Notes: generated by a model not told the origin, from the letters alone. A stretch of DNA of 64,000 nucleotides from Adlercreutzia equolifaciens (GCF_029076695.1 NZ_JARFIK010000002.1:1116001-1180000), one strand, 5' to 3'. Positions 55,075-64,000 are shown, counted from the stretch's first letter. Numbers and translations: made by a program.

Positions 55075-56172
55075 CTACTGCGCCGCACGCCAGGTGTGGT
55101 AGCCGATAACGAAAGGCTCCAACGCCCCGCCAAGCACCGCGTCCACGTTGCCCGTCTCCACGCCGCTGCGCAAGTCCTTCACTAGCTGGTACGGGAACAG
55201 CACATAGTTGCGAATCTGGCTGCCGAAGGAGTTGTCCATGCGCTCGCCGCGCAGCTCGTCCAACTCTTCCTGACGCTTGCGCTCTTCCAGCTCGTAGAGC
55301 TTGGCGCGCAGCACGCGGAAGGCCGCTTCCTTGTTCTGCAGCTGGCTCTTCTCGTTCTGGCAGGTAACCACGATGCCCGTGGGTTCGTGGGTCAGGCGCA
55401 CCGCGGAATCGGTGGTGTTCACGCACTGGCCGCCCGGGCCGCTGGAGCGGTAGACGTCCACGCGCACGTCGGCCGGGTTCAGATCCACCTCGATATCGTC
55501 GGAGATGACCGGCAGCACCTCCACGGACGCGAAGGTGGTCTGACGACGCTTCTTCGCATCGGTGGGGCTGATGCGCACCAGGCGGTGGATGCCGATCTCG
55601 CTGCGCAGCATGCCGTAGGCGTAGCGCCCCTCAATTTGGATGGTGGCCTTATCCAGGCCGATGCCCTCGCCGGGGACCAAATCAAGCACCGTAACCTTCC
55701 AGCCCTTGTCCTCGGCGTAGTGCAGGTACATCTGGTAGAGCATCTCGGTCCAGTCCTGAGCCTCCAGACCGCCCTGACCGGGGTTTACCGTAAGAATGGC
55801 ATCGCCCGCATCGAACTCTCCGGAGAACCAGGACTCGATTTCCAGCTGATCGAGCAGGGCCGTCAGCTCGGCCGAGGCGCCGGCGGCCTCCTCGGCGAAG
55901 GCCTCGTCATCGTCGGCCAGCTCGAGGGCCGTGCGCGCATCGTCCAACAGGCTGCAGGCGCGCTCATAGTCCTCGATGGTGGTGCGCACGTTCGCCGCCT
56001 GCTTGCTAACGGCCTGGGCCGCTGCAGCGTCGTTCCAAAAATCCGGCGCCGCAATCTGCCCGTTGAGCTTCTCCAACTCGGCGCGCTTATCTTCGATATG
56101 CAGGAACGAGAAGGCATCGTCCACCCGGACTTCCGCCTTCTCCAATTCCTTCTGTAAGTCTTTAAGTTCCAT
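55075..56172 (-). CDS. prfB: Peptide chain release factor 2
   Basis: This is a protein of 365 residues that releases peptides at UGA and UAA. The GGQ motif is in SSGPGGQCVNTTDSAVRLTH. The stop-codon tripeptide, normally SPF, reads SPT in HRLVRISPTDAKKRRQTTF (55561-55569). Coding is continuous from residue 1, so there is no UGA +1 frameshift of the E. coli kind. I chose the ATG at 56172. A TTG nine bases upstream is a less likely start. The ribosome-binding site is weak. Confidence 0.95.
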   Translation of the reverse strand: MELKDLQKELEKAEVRVDDAFSFLHIEDKRAELEKLNGQIAAPDFWNDAAAAQAVSKQAANVRTTIEDYERACSLLDDARTALELADDDEAFAEEAAGASAELTALLDQLEIESWFSGEFDAGDAILTVNPGQGGLEAQDWTEMLYQMYLHYAEDKGWKVTVLDLVPGEGIGLDKATIQIEGRYAYGMLRSEIGIHRLVRISPTDAKKRRQTTFASVEVLPVISDDIEVDLNPADVRVDVYRSSGPGGQCVNTTDSAVRLTHEPTGIVVTCQNEKSQLQNKEAAFRVLRAKLYELEERKRQEELDELRGERMDNSFGSQIRNYVLFPYQLVKDLRSGVETGNVDAVLGGALEPFVIGYHTWRAAQ

Positions 56173-56220
56173 AATTTCCAAATTGATTCGCAGGTTCGCC
56201 CAAGGAAGTCAGCGAGGGTT

Positions 56221-56311
56221 CGACAGGTGCCTGGAATTGCCCCGCCTTGGGGCCAAGCGTACTAAGGTACGCGCCGCGCCCCAAACAAGGGGCAAGGCCA
56301 GGTGCTTGTCG
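56221..56311. repeat. Long imperfect palindrome between prfB and secA
   Basis: A 91-bp stretch folds with outer arms CGACAGGTGCCTGG/CCAGGTGCTTGTCG, middle arms TTGCCCC and GGGGCAA and GGGGC/GCCCC, and a centre GCGTAC-TAAG-GTACGC. It resembles a palindromic (REP/MITE-like) unit. A second hairpin (56328-56363), GTAGT-x-CGTCGG...CCGACGG-x-ACTAC, overlaps the last codons of secA and may aid termination. Confidence 0.7.
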
Positions 56312-56359
56312 GAGCCGCAGCGTCGACGTAGTCCGTCGGTCCCGTTAGGGCCGACGGAA

Positions 56360-59155
56360 CTACAAATTCTGACCGTGGCACTTCTTGAACTTCTTGCCGC
56401 TGCCGCAGGGACAGGGATCGTTGCGGCCCACGTTGGCGTAGGGGTCTTCCTTGTCCTTCACGAAGGTCTGGGGCTTGGCCGCCGCCGGCTTCGGGGCAGC
56501 AGCCGGCATGTTGCCCGCCGCGTGCTTGCCGCGGATGGCCGACGCCTCAAGCGCCTCCTCCGGCGAGGAGTAGCTCATCTTGCGATTGAGCGGATCGTCC
56601 TGCTCCTGCAGAGCCGGCGCCCCCGGCGCCTCGGGCTTCTTGGCAATTTCCAGGCGCAGCAAGGTGCGCAGGTAGTCGTCGTACATGGAGTTTGTCAGGC
56701 TCTGGAAGGCGTTGTAGGCTTCGTTCTTGTACTCCACCAGCGGGTCGCGCTGACCGAAGGCGCGCAGGCCGATGCCCGTCTTCAGATAGTCCATTTCCTG
56801 AAGATGAGCCATCCAGCGCGTATCGATGATGCGCAGCATAACCTGGGCCGACAGGTTCTCCATGAGGTCGTGGCCCAGCTGCTCGGTCTTCTGCTCGTAG
56901 ATCCACTCCAAAAACTCGTACAGGGCGCGGGCCACGGCCTCGGGATCGTCGCCATGGTCGACGGCCTCCACCGAGAAATCGTTGCAGCCGGTCATATTGG
57001 CGGCCCACAGGTCGATGGCCTTGATGTCCCAGTCGTCGGAGGCGGTGCGCTCGGGGCAGCACTCCCCTACGATGGCGTCCACGGCATCGCGAATGATGCC
57101 GGGAATGCGGTCGGTCATGGACTTGCCGTCCAGGATGGCGTTGCGCTCCTCGTAGATGGCCTTACGCTGAAGGTTCATGACGTCGTCGTACTCCAGCACG
57201 TTCTTACGGGCGGCGAAATGCATGGTCTCCACCTGGCGCTGGGCGTTCTCGATGGACTTGGACACCATGCCGGCCTGGATGGGCATATCGTCGGCCTGGT
57301 TGGTCTTCTCCATCATGGCGGCGATGGAGTCCATCTTCGAGCCGCCGAACAGGCGCATCAGGTCGTCTTCCAAGGACAGGTAGAACTGCGTGACACCCGG
57401 ATCGCCTTGACGGCCGGAACGACCGCGCAGCTGGTTGTCGATACGACGGCTCTCGTGGCGCTCGGTGCCGATGACGCACAGGCCGCCGGCGTCGCGCACC
57501 TGGCGCTGCTCGAGGGTGCAGGTTTCCTTGGCCTGGGATAAGGCCGCGGCGCGCTGGGCCTCCGTGGGAGCGCCCTCGACGGGGTTGCCGTCTTCGTCCA
57601 CGCTGGGCAGGTCGGGGTCGAGCCCGCGCTGGCGCAGCAGGTCTTCCGCCAGCATCTCGGGTTCGCCGCCCAAGCGGATGTCGGTACCACGGCCGGCCAT
57701 GTTGGTGGCGATGGTAACAGCGCCCAGGCGACCGGCCTGGGCCACGATATGGGCCTCTCGCTCGTGATGCTTGGCGTTCAGGGTCTCATGCTTGATACCG
57801 CGCTTGTCGAGCAAACGCGAGAGCTTCTCGGAGTTCTCGATGGACACGGTGCCAATCAGACAGGGCTGGCCGGCCGCATGGCGCTCGGCAATGTCGTCGG
57901 CCACGGCGTTGAACTTGCCGTCCACGGTGCGATACACCAGGTCGTTCTCGTCTTTACGAGCCACCGGACGATTGGGCGGGATGGCCATCACGGGCAGGTT
58001 GTAAATCTGACGGAATTCGGCATCCTCGGTCATGGCGGTACCGGTCATGCCCGACAGCTTGCCGTAGAGGCGGAAGTAGTTCTGCAGGGTGATAGTGGCC
58101 AAGGTCTGGTTCTCCTCGCGCACGAGCACCTTTTCCTTGGCTTCCAGGGCCTGGTGAAGGCCTTCGGAATAGCGACGACCCTCCATGATGCGGCCTGTGA
58201 ACTCGTCGACGATCTTCACTTCACCGTCCATGACCACGTAGTCCACATCGCGGTGGAACAGGAACTGGGCCTTCAGGGCCTGCTGCAAGTGGTTGGCCAG
58301 CTGACCGGACGGATCGGCGTAGATGTTCTCGATGCCAAGCATGACCTCGATCTTCTCAAGGCCGCTCTCCGTAGCGTTGATAGTCTTCTTCGCCTCGTCC
58401 ATGTCGAAGTCGACGCCCTTCTGCAGCCCGGGCATGACGCGCGCGAACTTCTTGTAGGTGTCGGCCGCCTGGGTGCCGGCGCCGGAGATGATAAGCGGCG
58501 TACGGGCTTCGTCGATCAGGATGGAGTCAACCTCGTCGACGATGGCGAAGTGGTGACCGCGCTGCACGCGGGAGCTGCCGCGCGTGACCATATTGTCGCG
58601 CAGGTAGTCGAAACCGAACTCGGAGTTCGTGCCGTAGGTGACGTCGGCCTGGTAGGCGGGAATCTTGGCCGCCGGCTGCATGCCGTTCTGGATAAGGCCC
58701 GTGGTCATGCCCAGGAAGCGGTAGATCTGACCCATCCACTCGCAGTCGCGGCGGGCCAGGTAATCGTTGACCGTGACAATGTGCACGTTATGGCCCGGGA
58801 TGGCGTTCAAGTAACCAGCCAAGGTGGACACGAGGGTCTTACCTTCACCGGTTTTCATTTCGGCAATTTGGCCGTCGTTCAAAGCCATACCGCCAATGAG
58901 CTGCACATCGAAGTGGCGCAGGCCGATGGTGCGCACCGACGCCTCGCGCACGGCGGCAAAGGCCTCGGGCAGCAGATCATCCAGGCTCTCGCCCGCTTGA
59001 TAGCGGTCGCGGAACTCCTGGGTCTTGGCTTTCAGCTCTTCGTCGGACAGAGCCTGAAACTGAGGCTCCAGGGCGTTGATCTCTTCCACCTTGGCCTGGT
59101 AGCGCTTCAGCTGCTTCCCTTCGCCCATGGTGAGCAATTTAGAGAGAAATCCCAT
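56360..59155 (-). CDS. secA: Preprotein translocase ATPase SecA
   Basis: This is a protein of 931 residues. It has NBD1 Walker A MKTGEGKTLVSTLA (near 99), FAIVDEVDSILIDEARTPLI (near 202) and the helix EYDDVMNLQRKAIYEERN. NBD2 contains TNMAGRGTDIRLGG and GTERHESRRIDNQLRGR. The C-terminus has the zinc-binding tail NDPCPCGSGKKFKKCHG. It drives Sec export of proteins such as the surface protein at 1-8944. I chose the ATG at 59155 (GFLSKLLTMGEGKQLKRY), the usual SecA start. The 54-nt longer frame is not conserved. Confidence 0.97.
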   Translation of the reverse strand: MGFLSKLLTMGEGKQLKRYQAKVEEINALEPQFQALSDEELKAKTQEFRDRYQAGESLDDLLPEAFAAVREASVRTIGLRHFDVQLIGGMALNDGQIAEMKTGEGKTLVSTLAGYLNAIPGHNVHIVTVNDYLARRDCEWMGQIYRFLGMTTGLIQNGMQPAAKIPAYQADVTYGTNSEFGFDYLRDNMVTRGSSRVQRGHHFAIVDEVDSILIDEARTPLIISGAGTQAADTYKKFARVMPGLQKGVDFDMDEAKKTINATESGLEKIEVMLGIENIYADPSGQLANHLQQALKAQFLFHRDVDYVVMDGEVKIVDEFTGRIMEGRRYSEGLHQALEAKEKVLVREENQTLATITLQNYFRLYGKLSGMTGTAMTEDAEFRQIYNLPVMAIPPNRPVARKDENDLVYRTVDGKFNAVADDIAERHAAGQPCLIGTVSIENSEKLSRLLDKRGIKHETLNAKHHEREAHIVAQAGRLGAVTIATNMAGRGTDIRLGGEPEMLAEDLLRQRGLDPDLPSVDEDGNPVEGAPTEAQRAAALSQAKETCTLEQRQVRDAGGLCVIGTERHESRRIDNQLRGRSGRQGDPGVTQFYLSLEDDLMRLFGGSKMDSIAAMMEKTNQADDMPIQAGMVSKSIENAQRQVETMHFAARKNVLEYDDVMNLQRKAIYEERNAILDGKSMTDRIPGIIRDAVDAIVGECCPERTASDDWDIKAIDLWAANMTGCNDFSVEAVDHGDDPEAVARALYEFLEWIYEQKTEQLGHDLMENLSAQVMLRIIDTRWMAHLQEMDYLKTGIGLRAFGQRDPLVEYKNEAYNAFQSLTNSMYDDYLRTLLRLEIAKKPEAPGAPALQEQDDPLNRKMSYSSPEEALEASAIRGKHAAGNMPAAAPKPAAAKPQTFVKDKEDPYANVGRNDPCPCGSGKKFKKCHGQNL

Positions 59156-59505
59156 GTGTGACGTCTTCTTTCTCTGCGATGGTGTCCTGAGGGGAGCGCG
59201 ATACGGCAACAGCTTATCCGCCCCCGTGCATAAATCCGCTTCACTCTATCACACTGAACAGGCGCAAAGGGGAATTTCACAGGGTTTGCAGGAGGGCCGA
59301 GGGCAGCTAATCTCCCTTAGCCGGCAAGCTTCCGAGGATGCTAGCGCGGCGCTGCCGGAAACGGACGGGCTTCCGCAAAAATCACGGGGCGAGCGGGCGC
59401 GGGGGCATCCGCCTTTCAAGGCGACCCGAGGAAGGCGGCCGACACTTGCTGCCCTTTCCTCAGGGGAAGCCTGCAGCCCTCTTTCTCGGACGAAACCTCG
59501 CGCCC
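59156..59505. other. Gap upstream of secA without a supported gene
   Basis: This gap holds the secA promoter region and one hairpin (CCGCCTT/AAGGCGG near 59409-59440). No ORF with a recognisable product was found. Confidence 0.5.
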
Positions 59506-59910
59506 CTAGTCCTCGGGCGGAAGAACGAACAAGGTGAACGTGGCCTCGGTAAGCAGCACACCCTCGGCCGTTTCCAGTCGGCAGTGGACGACGATGGTGC
59601 TTCGACCCACATGGGAGGCGTCGCCAAAAGCACGCACGACCCCCAGCGGCGCCTGCTTGATGAAATTGACCGCACTGGTCAGGGCAACGTTGTTGAGCCC
59701 CAAGGTGGTAGCCGTCATACCTGCGGCCACCTCGAGCAACGTAGCCAGAAAGCCCCCGTGGATACCACCGTGGTAATTGGCCGCCGTAGCGGGCACGTCG
59801 ATGGTAAAGCCGATATGGCCTCGCTCGGCCTCGGTAATGCGCAGCGAGGCCATTTCGGCCTGAGCCGTCACGTTCTTCATGGCCGCCTGGGCCAACTGTT
59901 CATCCAGCAC
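59506..59910 (-). CDS. Hotdog-fold thioesterase (PaaI family)
   Basis: This is a protein of 134 residues. It has the PaaI-like helix NYHGGIHGGFLATLLEVAAG, with HGG then an acidic residue, and the strand ALTSAVNFIKQAP. It probably hydrolyses acyl-CoA thioesters, with unknown substrate. It starts with GTG and AAGGGAG upstream. It has no operon partner. A small terminator (60012-60046) belongs to the upstream cydAB operon. Confidence 0.88.
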   Translation of the reverse strand: MLDEQLAQAAMKNVTAQAEMASLRITEAERGHIGFTIDVPATAANYHGGIHGGFLATLLEVAAGMTATTLGLNNVALTSAVNFIKQAPLGVVRAFGDASHVGRSTIVVHCRLETAEGVLLTEATFTLFVLPPED

Positions 59911-60011
59911 AGCAAACTCCCTTCAACAGACATCGCGGTACGCAACCGTTGCGACTTTATGAGTATTGAGCATACTCCACCTCGGCCTCCGATGAAACGA
60001 CGCTGAGCACA

Positions 60012-60046
60012 CAAAAAAGCCAGGCTGCCCGAAAGCAGCCTGGCTT
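60012..60046 (-). terminator. Rho-independent terminator of cydAB
   Basis: The stem AAGCCAGGCTGC/GCAGCCTGGCTT with a 6-nt loop is followed by six to seven T on the minus strand, about 100 bp past the cydB stop codon. Confidence 0.93.
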
Positions 60047-60148
60047 GATGCTCGACCCGCGGCGTGGAGATCCACGGGGCGGGCTTGAAGGCGCCCTGAG
60101 CGTCAGAGCTCCCACTTTGCACCGCTAAATAGCGAAGCTCGGATCCTG

Positions 60149-61180
60149 TTAGTGCTGCAGGTCCTCCGGCTTTACGCGGCCGCGGAAGGTGCGGTAGATG
60201 ATGACGTGGTACGCCAGCACCAGCGGAAGACCGATGCACGTGATGATGGTCATGCACGTCAACGACAGCTCGGAAGAAGCAGCGTTGAAGATGGTGATGG
60301 CCGGGCCCACGGAATCGGCCGTGGCGTTCACCAGCGTGGGGAACATCGAGCAGGCCAAAAGCGCCACCAAAGCAATCATGGCCACCGACTGGGCCAGGAA
60401 GGCCTTGAGGTCGTTGCCCTGCATCTTACCCACCATCATGGACGCACCAAGACCCACAATGACCAGCGCGGCGAACAGCCAGCGCAGCACGCCCAGGGCC
60501 GGGTCCATCTCGGTGCCCACGAGTCCCAGGGCAAACACGGACACGATAACGAACAGCACCAGGGCAATAACCTGGAGCGGCAGACGCAGACGCGCCGCGC
60601 GCTCCTGCAACGGAGAGGGCAAGGGCGCCTTCAGCGCGGCCCAGCAGGCACCGGCGGCCAGAAACATGACCAGCCCCAGCAAACCGGTAAGCAGAGTGAA
60701 GGGCGTGATGAGCCCCAGCAGCGGAACACCAGCGTAATCGCCGATGGCATCCATGGGAATGCCGGCGAAAATGTTGCCCACGGCCACGCCCAGCAGCAGG
60801 GCCGGCAGCAGCGAACCGACAAAGAAGCACACGTCCCAAAGCTTGCGCCAGCTGGGATCGGCGGCGCCGAACTCAAAGGAAACCGCGCGCACAATCAGGC
60901 CGAACAGCACCAGCATCACTGCAAGGTAGAAACCGGAAAACGTGGTGGCGTAGGCATTGGGGAACGCCGCAAACAGCGCACCGCCCGCCGTGAGGAGCCA
61001 CACCTCGTTGCCGTCCCACACCGGCCCGATGGCGCGGCGCAAAATAGCACGCTCTTCCCCGTTCTTGGCAATGAAGGGCGACAGCACGCCAATGCCCAGG
61101 TCAAAGCCGTCCAACACGAAGTAGCCGGCAATCAGGATGAAGATGAGGAAGAACCACAGAACGCTCAAAAACTCGAACAT
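60149..61180 (-). CDS. cydB: Cytochrome bd oxidase subunit II
   Basis: This is a membrane protein of 343 residues with about eight helices. It starts WFFLIFILIAGYFVLDGFDLG and has GPVWDGNEVWLLTAGGALFA, as in CydB. It forms the bd-type quinol oxidase with CydA, which reduces oxygen at low tension. It lies two bases after cydA. Confidence 0.95.
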   Translation of the reverse strand: MFEFLSVLWFFLIFILIAGYFVLDGFDLGIGVLSPFIAKNGEERAILRRAIGPVWDGNEVWLLTAGGALFAAFPNAYATTFSGFYLAVMLVLFGLIVRAVSFEFGAADPSWRKLWDVCFFVGSLLPALLLGVAVGNIFAGIPMDAIGDYAGVPLLGLITPFTLLTGLLGLVMFLAAGACWAALKAPLPSPLQERAARLRLPLQVIALVLFVIVSVFALGLVGTEMDPALGVLRWLFAALVIVGLGASMMVGKMQGNDLKAFLAQSVAMIALVALLACSMFPTLVNATADSVGPAITIFNAASSELSLTCMTIITCIGLPLVLAYHVIIYRTFRGRVKPEDLQH

Positions 61181-61182
61181 GG

Positions 61183-62667
61183 TTACTCACCACCCTTCGC
61201 AGCGGCATCTTCAGCCACGACCACCACGTCCTCGACCACCACGTCTTCGGCAACGGCGTCGCTGCCCAGCTGGCAATCAAGCGTGCTGGAGCCATCCACC
61301 ACCGGTCCCTCTTTGATAAAGCGACCGATAACGCGGGCCCAGCCGATAAGCAGGATCAGATACACCACGACGAACAGCGCCATGGTCAGCCACAACTCGG
61401 GGGCCGACACCGACATGGAAATGCCGTCGACGGTGAGCAGCGACACACCGTCGGGACCGCTGACGGACGGATAGACCACCCAGGGCTGACGCCCCACCTC
61501 GGCGGTGATCCAGCCGGTCTGGATAGCGATGAACGGCCACAGGGGCGAGAGCACGGCCAACCACTGCAGCCAGCGCATCTGGCGAATGCGACCGCCCTTG
61601 AAGGTGAAGATGAGCACCAAAATGGACGTGATCATGATGAGGCCGTACATGGCCACCATGATATGGTAGCTCTGGAACACCAAGCCCACAGGCATGTCCT
61701 CCACCACCATGTCGCTGTACTCCTCCGTCTGAGCCAGGTCGTTCAGACCGGGATACTCGGTGTCGAAGGTGCCGGTGGCCAGGAAGCTGGTGCCGCCAGG
61801 AATGGCGAACGGGGCAATAACCTGCTGGTTCTCCTCATCCACAATGCCGATGGCGTACAGCGGAGGTGCCTCAGTCTCGTACTGGCCCTCCATCATGGCC
61901 AACTTCGTGGGCTGCTCTTCCCAAACCACCACGGCGGAAGCGTGGGCGAAAACGATCATGGCGCAGGAGGTGACAATGCCCACCACGGCGGCAATGCGCA
62001 TGGTCTTCATGGCGAAGTCGCTGTGACGATGCTTGAGCATGTACCAGCCGGCCACGGCCATGGCCACGAAAGCGCCCATGATCAGCAGCGCGTCCACCGT
62101 ATGGGTGTAGCGCGCGAAGATGGACGGATTGAACGCCGCCGCCCAGAAGTCGGTAATAACGGCCTCGTTGCCCGCCGCGTTCAGCTCGCCGCCGGCCGGG
62201 GTCTGCATCCACGAGTTAGCGATGAGAATCCACAGCGCCGAGAGGCAGGAGCCGAACCACACGAGCCACGCCGACACCATGTAGAACTTCGGCGAGACAC
62301 GTTTGCGGCCGAACAGCAGCACGCCCAAGAACACCGACTCCAGGAAGAAGGCGAACAGAGCCTCGGCCGCCAAGGGAGCACCAAAGATGTCACCCACGAA
62401 CCGCGAATAATTCGCCCAGTTGGTTCCGAAGGAGAACTCCATGGTGATACCTGTGGCCACACCGATGGCAAAGGTTGCTGTGAACACCTTCACCCAGAAC
62501 TTCGTGGCCGCCGCATCCTCTTCCTTGCGCGAGCGGTAATAGCGGGTCTCGTTGATGGCCAAAATCAGGCCGAGTCCGATAGACAGGGGCACGAACAAGA
62601 AATGATAGGCCACGGTCAGCGCGAACTGGATACGCGACAACAGGGCCACATCAGCGAAAGCCTCCAT
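61183..62667 (-). CDS. cydA: Cytochrome bd oxidase subunit I
   Basis: This is a protein of 494 residues with about nine helices. Heme-binding positions are seen in RIQFALTVAYHFLFVPLS (His near residue 22) and FARYTHTVDALLIMG (His near 186). The quinol-binding Q-loop has AEVGRQPW. The C-terminal about 35 residues form an acidic extension (VVVEDVVVVAED), of unknown role. The start is ATG with AAGGGGG upstream. It is the first gene of cydAB, preceded by the palindrome at 62727-62756. It protects or energises the anaerobe at trace oxygen. Confidence 0.96.
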   Translation of the reverse strand: MEAFADVALLSRIQFALTVAYHFLFVPLSIGLGLILAINETRYYRSRKEEDAAATKFWVKVFTATFAIGVATGITMEFSFGTNWANYSRFVGDIFGAPLAAEALFAFFLESVFLGVLLFGRKRVSPKFYMVSAWLVWFGSCLSALWILIANSWMQTPAGGELNAAGNEAVITDFWAAAFNPSIFARYTHTVDALLIMGAFVAMAVAGWYMLKHRHSDFAMKTMRIAAVVGIVTSCAMIVFAHASAVVVWEEQPTKLAMMEGQYETEAPPLYAIGIVDEENQQVIAPFAIPGGTSFLATGTFDTEYPGLNDLAQTEEYSDMVVEDMPVGLVFQSYHIMVAMYGLIMITSILVLIFTFKGGRIRQMRWLQWLAVLSPLWPFIAIQTGWITAEVGRQPWVVYPSVSGPDGVSLLTVDGISMSVSAPELWLTMALFVVVYLILLIGWARVIGRFIKEGPVVDGSSTLDCQLGSDAVAEDVVVEDVVVVAEDAAAKGGE

Positions 62668-62726
62668 TGCACACCCCCTTTCTTCTCAGTGCGCCGCCCC
62701 CTCCACGAGACGAACGCAGACGATTG

Positions 62727-62756
62727 GATGATCAATTCATCAGCGAATTGATCATC
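62727..62756. promoter_or_regulatory. Perfect palindrome upstream of cydAB
   Basis: Perfect 12-bp arms GATGATCAATTC and GAATTGATCATC with 6 bases between lie 60-90 bp before the cydA start codon. A TATGAT box is at 62761-62766. The location near the expected +1 fits a repressor site, and the unknown regulator might be the BTAD protein encoded just upstream (inference). Confidence 0.6.
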
Positions 62757-62806
62757 AACCATCATAAACGAGGGAGACCTCAGGGAGCGTGTCAACTTAC
62801 TAACGA

Positions 62807-64000
62807 TTAGAAGGTTATTTTCTCAGGTGAGACCTCGTCGTCGAGCAGCCTCTGGTAGAGCATCATCAGCTGCATGGAAGGATCGAGGCCCAAGTTCTCC
62901 GCCAGATAGGTGCGACAGGAGAAGAAGGTGTCCAAAGCGGCCGTGCGCTGCCCCGAGGCCATCTGCGCCTCCATGAGCACCGCATAGGCGTCCTCCCGCG
63001 TCGCGTCGCGCTGCAGGGCCTCCCGGGCAAACCAGAGCGCCCCTTGCGGCTCGCCCGCCAACCGCAAATGGCGCGAGGCGGCAATCAGACTGTCGATCAT
63101 CTCGATGGAAAAGCGATTTCTCAAGGCGCAGATGGTGTCGTTGTCTCGCTCGAGCGGCAGCAGCTCTCCCGAAAACGGGCCGGTCACCTTCTCGTAGAGC
63201 GTCTCCCAGCTGCCGAAGGCCGCCGTATCGCCGAACAGGAGATGGCGCGTCAGATCCTCGAACTCCGTGACGTCGGTGGTGAACAGGGCCGGATTCAAGC
63301 GGCATCCATCGCGGTCGCGCGCTAAATAGGGGCAGGATCCGTCGAAGGAAAGAGCTGCCTCGAGATCGCGCCAGAGGCGGTAGAAATTCTTGGCCCCCGA
63401 GGCAGTCTGAGTTTCGGGCCACAACGCGCCCGCAAGCCCATCGCGTGTCAGATCGCGCCCGCGATTCAGGGCGAGCAACGCCAGAAGCAGCCTCATTTTG
63501 CGTCGCGTGAACTGCTGCGCCGGCAGTTCCTGATCGCCTCGATACACCTCGAAGGAGCCGAAGAGCCGAATATGGAGCAGAGGGACGCCGAGAGTTTTCG
63601 AGGCGTTATCGCGCCAGCTCTCCTTCATGCTCTGTCGCCCGCGATCACGGAGCGGGCCCACAGACCCCAGCGCTGAACGAGGCTGACGCCGACGACGGAA
63701 CGCACGGTACTCTTCCCTATCGCGGGCCACCTCGATCTGCGCCTGACGCAAGGCGGCCACGGCCGCAGGGCTGAGCACCGGGCTTCTTCGGGCTTCTAGG
63801 AATCCCTCGAGTCGGTCAAGGGCCTCGGCAGCCCGCAGCGATCCAAAGCCCAAGGGCCAGCCGCGTCCCAACCGGTTTTCCAAGGCGTCGTAGCAAAACG
63901 TCAGCAGCTCATCGAGCAGGGCGCTTTCCTCAAGGGAAAGCGAAGCCCCCTCGCTCTCCTCGGCTGAAGCGAGCACCTCCAACACCCAGGCAGCTGCCAG
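62807..64000 (-). CDS. BTAD-domain transcriptional regulator (partial, 5' end beyond the window)
   Basis: The frame is open past the window edge, so at least 397 codons are seen. Residues counted from the GTG at 63985: about 1-110 have no clear domain. An OmpR-like winged-helix domain starts near 135 (LHIRLFGSFEVYRGDQELP, TRRKMRLLLALLALNRG, LTRDGLAGALWPE). A BTAD-type helical domain runs from about 240 to 385 (ATREDAYAVLMEAQMASGQR, FFSCRTYLAENLGLDPS). This order is found in SARP/AfsR-like proteins, which often carry ATPase parts as well. It is divergent from nothing and transcribed towards cydAB. No target is known. Confidence 0.85.
   Translation of the reverse strand: MAAAWVLEVLASAEESEGASLSLEESALLDELLTFCYDALENRLGRGWPLGFGSLRAAEALDRLEGFLEARRSPVLSPAAVAALRQAQIEVARDREEYRAFRRRRQPRSALGSVGPLRDRGRQSMKESWRDNASKTLGVPLLHIRLFGSFEVYRGDQELPAQQFTRRKMRLLLALLALNRGRDLTRDGLAGALWPETQTASGAKNFYRLWRDLEAALSFDGSCPYLARDRDGCRLNPALFTTDVTEFEDLTRHLLFGDTAAFGSWETLYEKVTGPFSGELLPLERDNDTICALRNRFSIEMIDSLIAASRHLRLAGEPQGALWFAREALQRDATREDAYAVLMEAQMASGQRTAALDTFFSCRTYLAENLGLDPSMQLMMLYQRLLDDEVSPEKITF

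Noticed and set aside
56090-56172. Programmed +1 frameshift in prfB
   Set aside because: The first 40 codons are in one frame with no internal UGA, so no frameshift is needed.

Overview
The window looks like a chromosomal segment of a high-GC, anaerobic or microaerobic gut actinobacterium of the class Coriobacteriia, probably family Eggerthellaceae. This is inferred from gene content and protein style: a Tat-exported molybdopterin oxidoreductase with a four-cluster ferredoxin partner, FdhD, a BTAD-type regulator, cytochrome bd, a split transketolase, PPDK with its regulatory protein, and a giant secreted adhesin-like protein. No rRNA, tRNA or CRISPR array was seen. No complete transposase gene was seen either, although several small repeat families are present.

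Layout. Positions 1-8944 (minus) hold most of one giant surface protein whose C-terminus lies outside the window. After an AT-rich gap comes a ParA / ribbon-helix-helix cassette (9541-11134, minus) flanked by related AT-rich palindromes. Next come mtnA with an internal insertion, and a short unlisted hydrophobic peptide (13047-13217, plus) followed by a 126-bp tandem duplication that looks like two antisense RNA units, which together resemble a type I toxin-antitoxin locus. ppdK follows (13470-16187), then about 1.4 kb without a supported gene that holds a cluster of 25-nt repeats and two minisatellites, then a PD-(D/E)XK-like protein (17588-18586, plus).

The 18.6-34 kb stretch is housekeeping on the minus strand: ftsY-ffh, a nickel-type peptide/metal ABC transporter (30761-25396), then rpsP-khpA-rimM-trmD-lepB and glyQ-glyS plus the PPDK regulatory protein. 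The transporter sits between ffh and rpsP. It carries two NikR-like operators, and one of its ATPase genes shares a 92-bp palindromic, protein-coding repeat with trmD. From 34 to 41 kb there are a SNF2 helicase, an 11-residue-repeat protein, a DUF523 protein, an NSS transporter and fdhD.

From 41.6 to 47.7 kb there is a respiratory group: a 4Fe-4S subunit and a Tat molybdoenzyme, a GntR/SPFH pair and a lone NrfD protein. RNase R, an S41 protease homologue that lacks its catalytic serine, and FtsX/FtsE follow. The window ends with split transketolase, prfB, secA, a thioesterase, cydAB and part of a BTAD regulator.

The observations most worth testing are the type I toxin-antitoxin-like locus, the protein-coding palindromic element in trmD and an ABC ATPase with compensatory changes, the FtsY with its acidic domain at the C-terminus, the serine-less S41 protein next to ftsEX, and the parA cassette with shared AT-rich sites.
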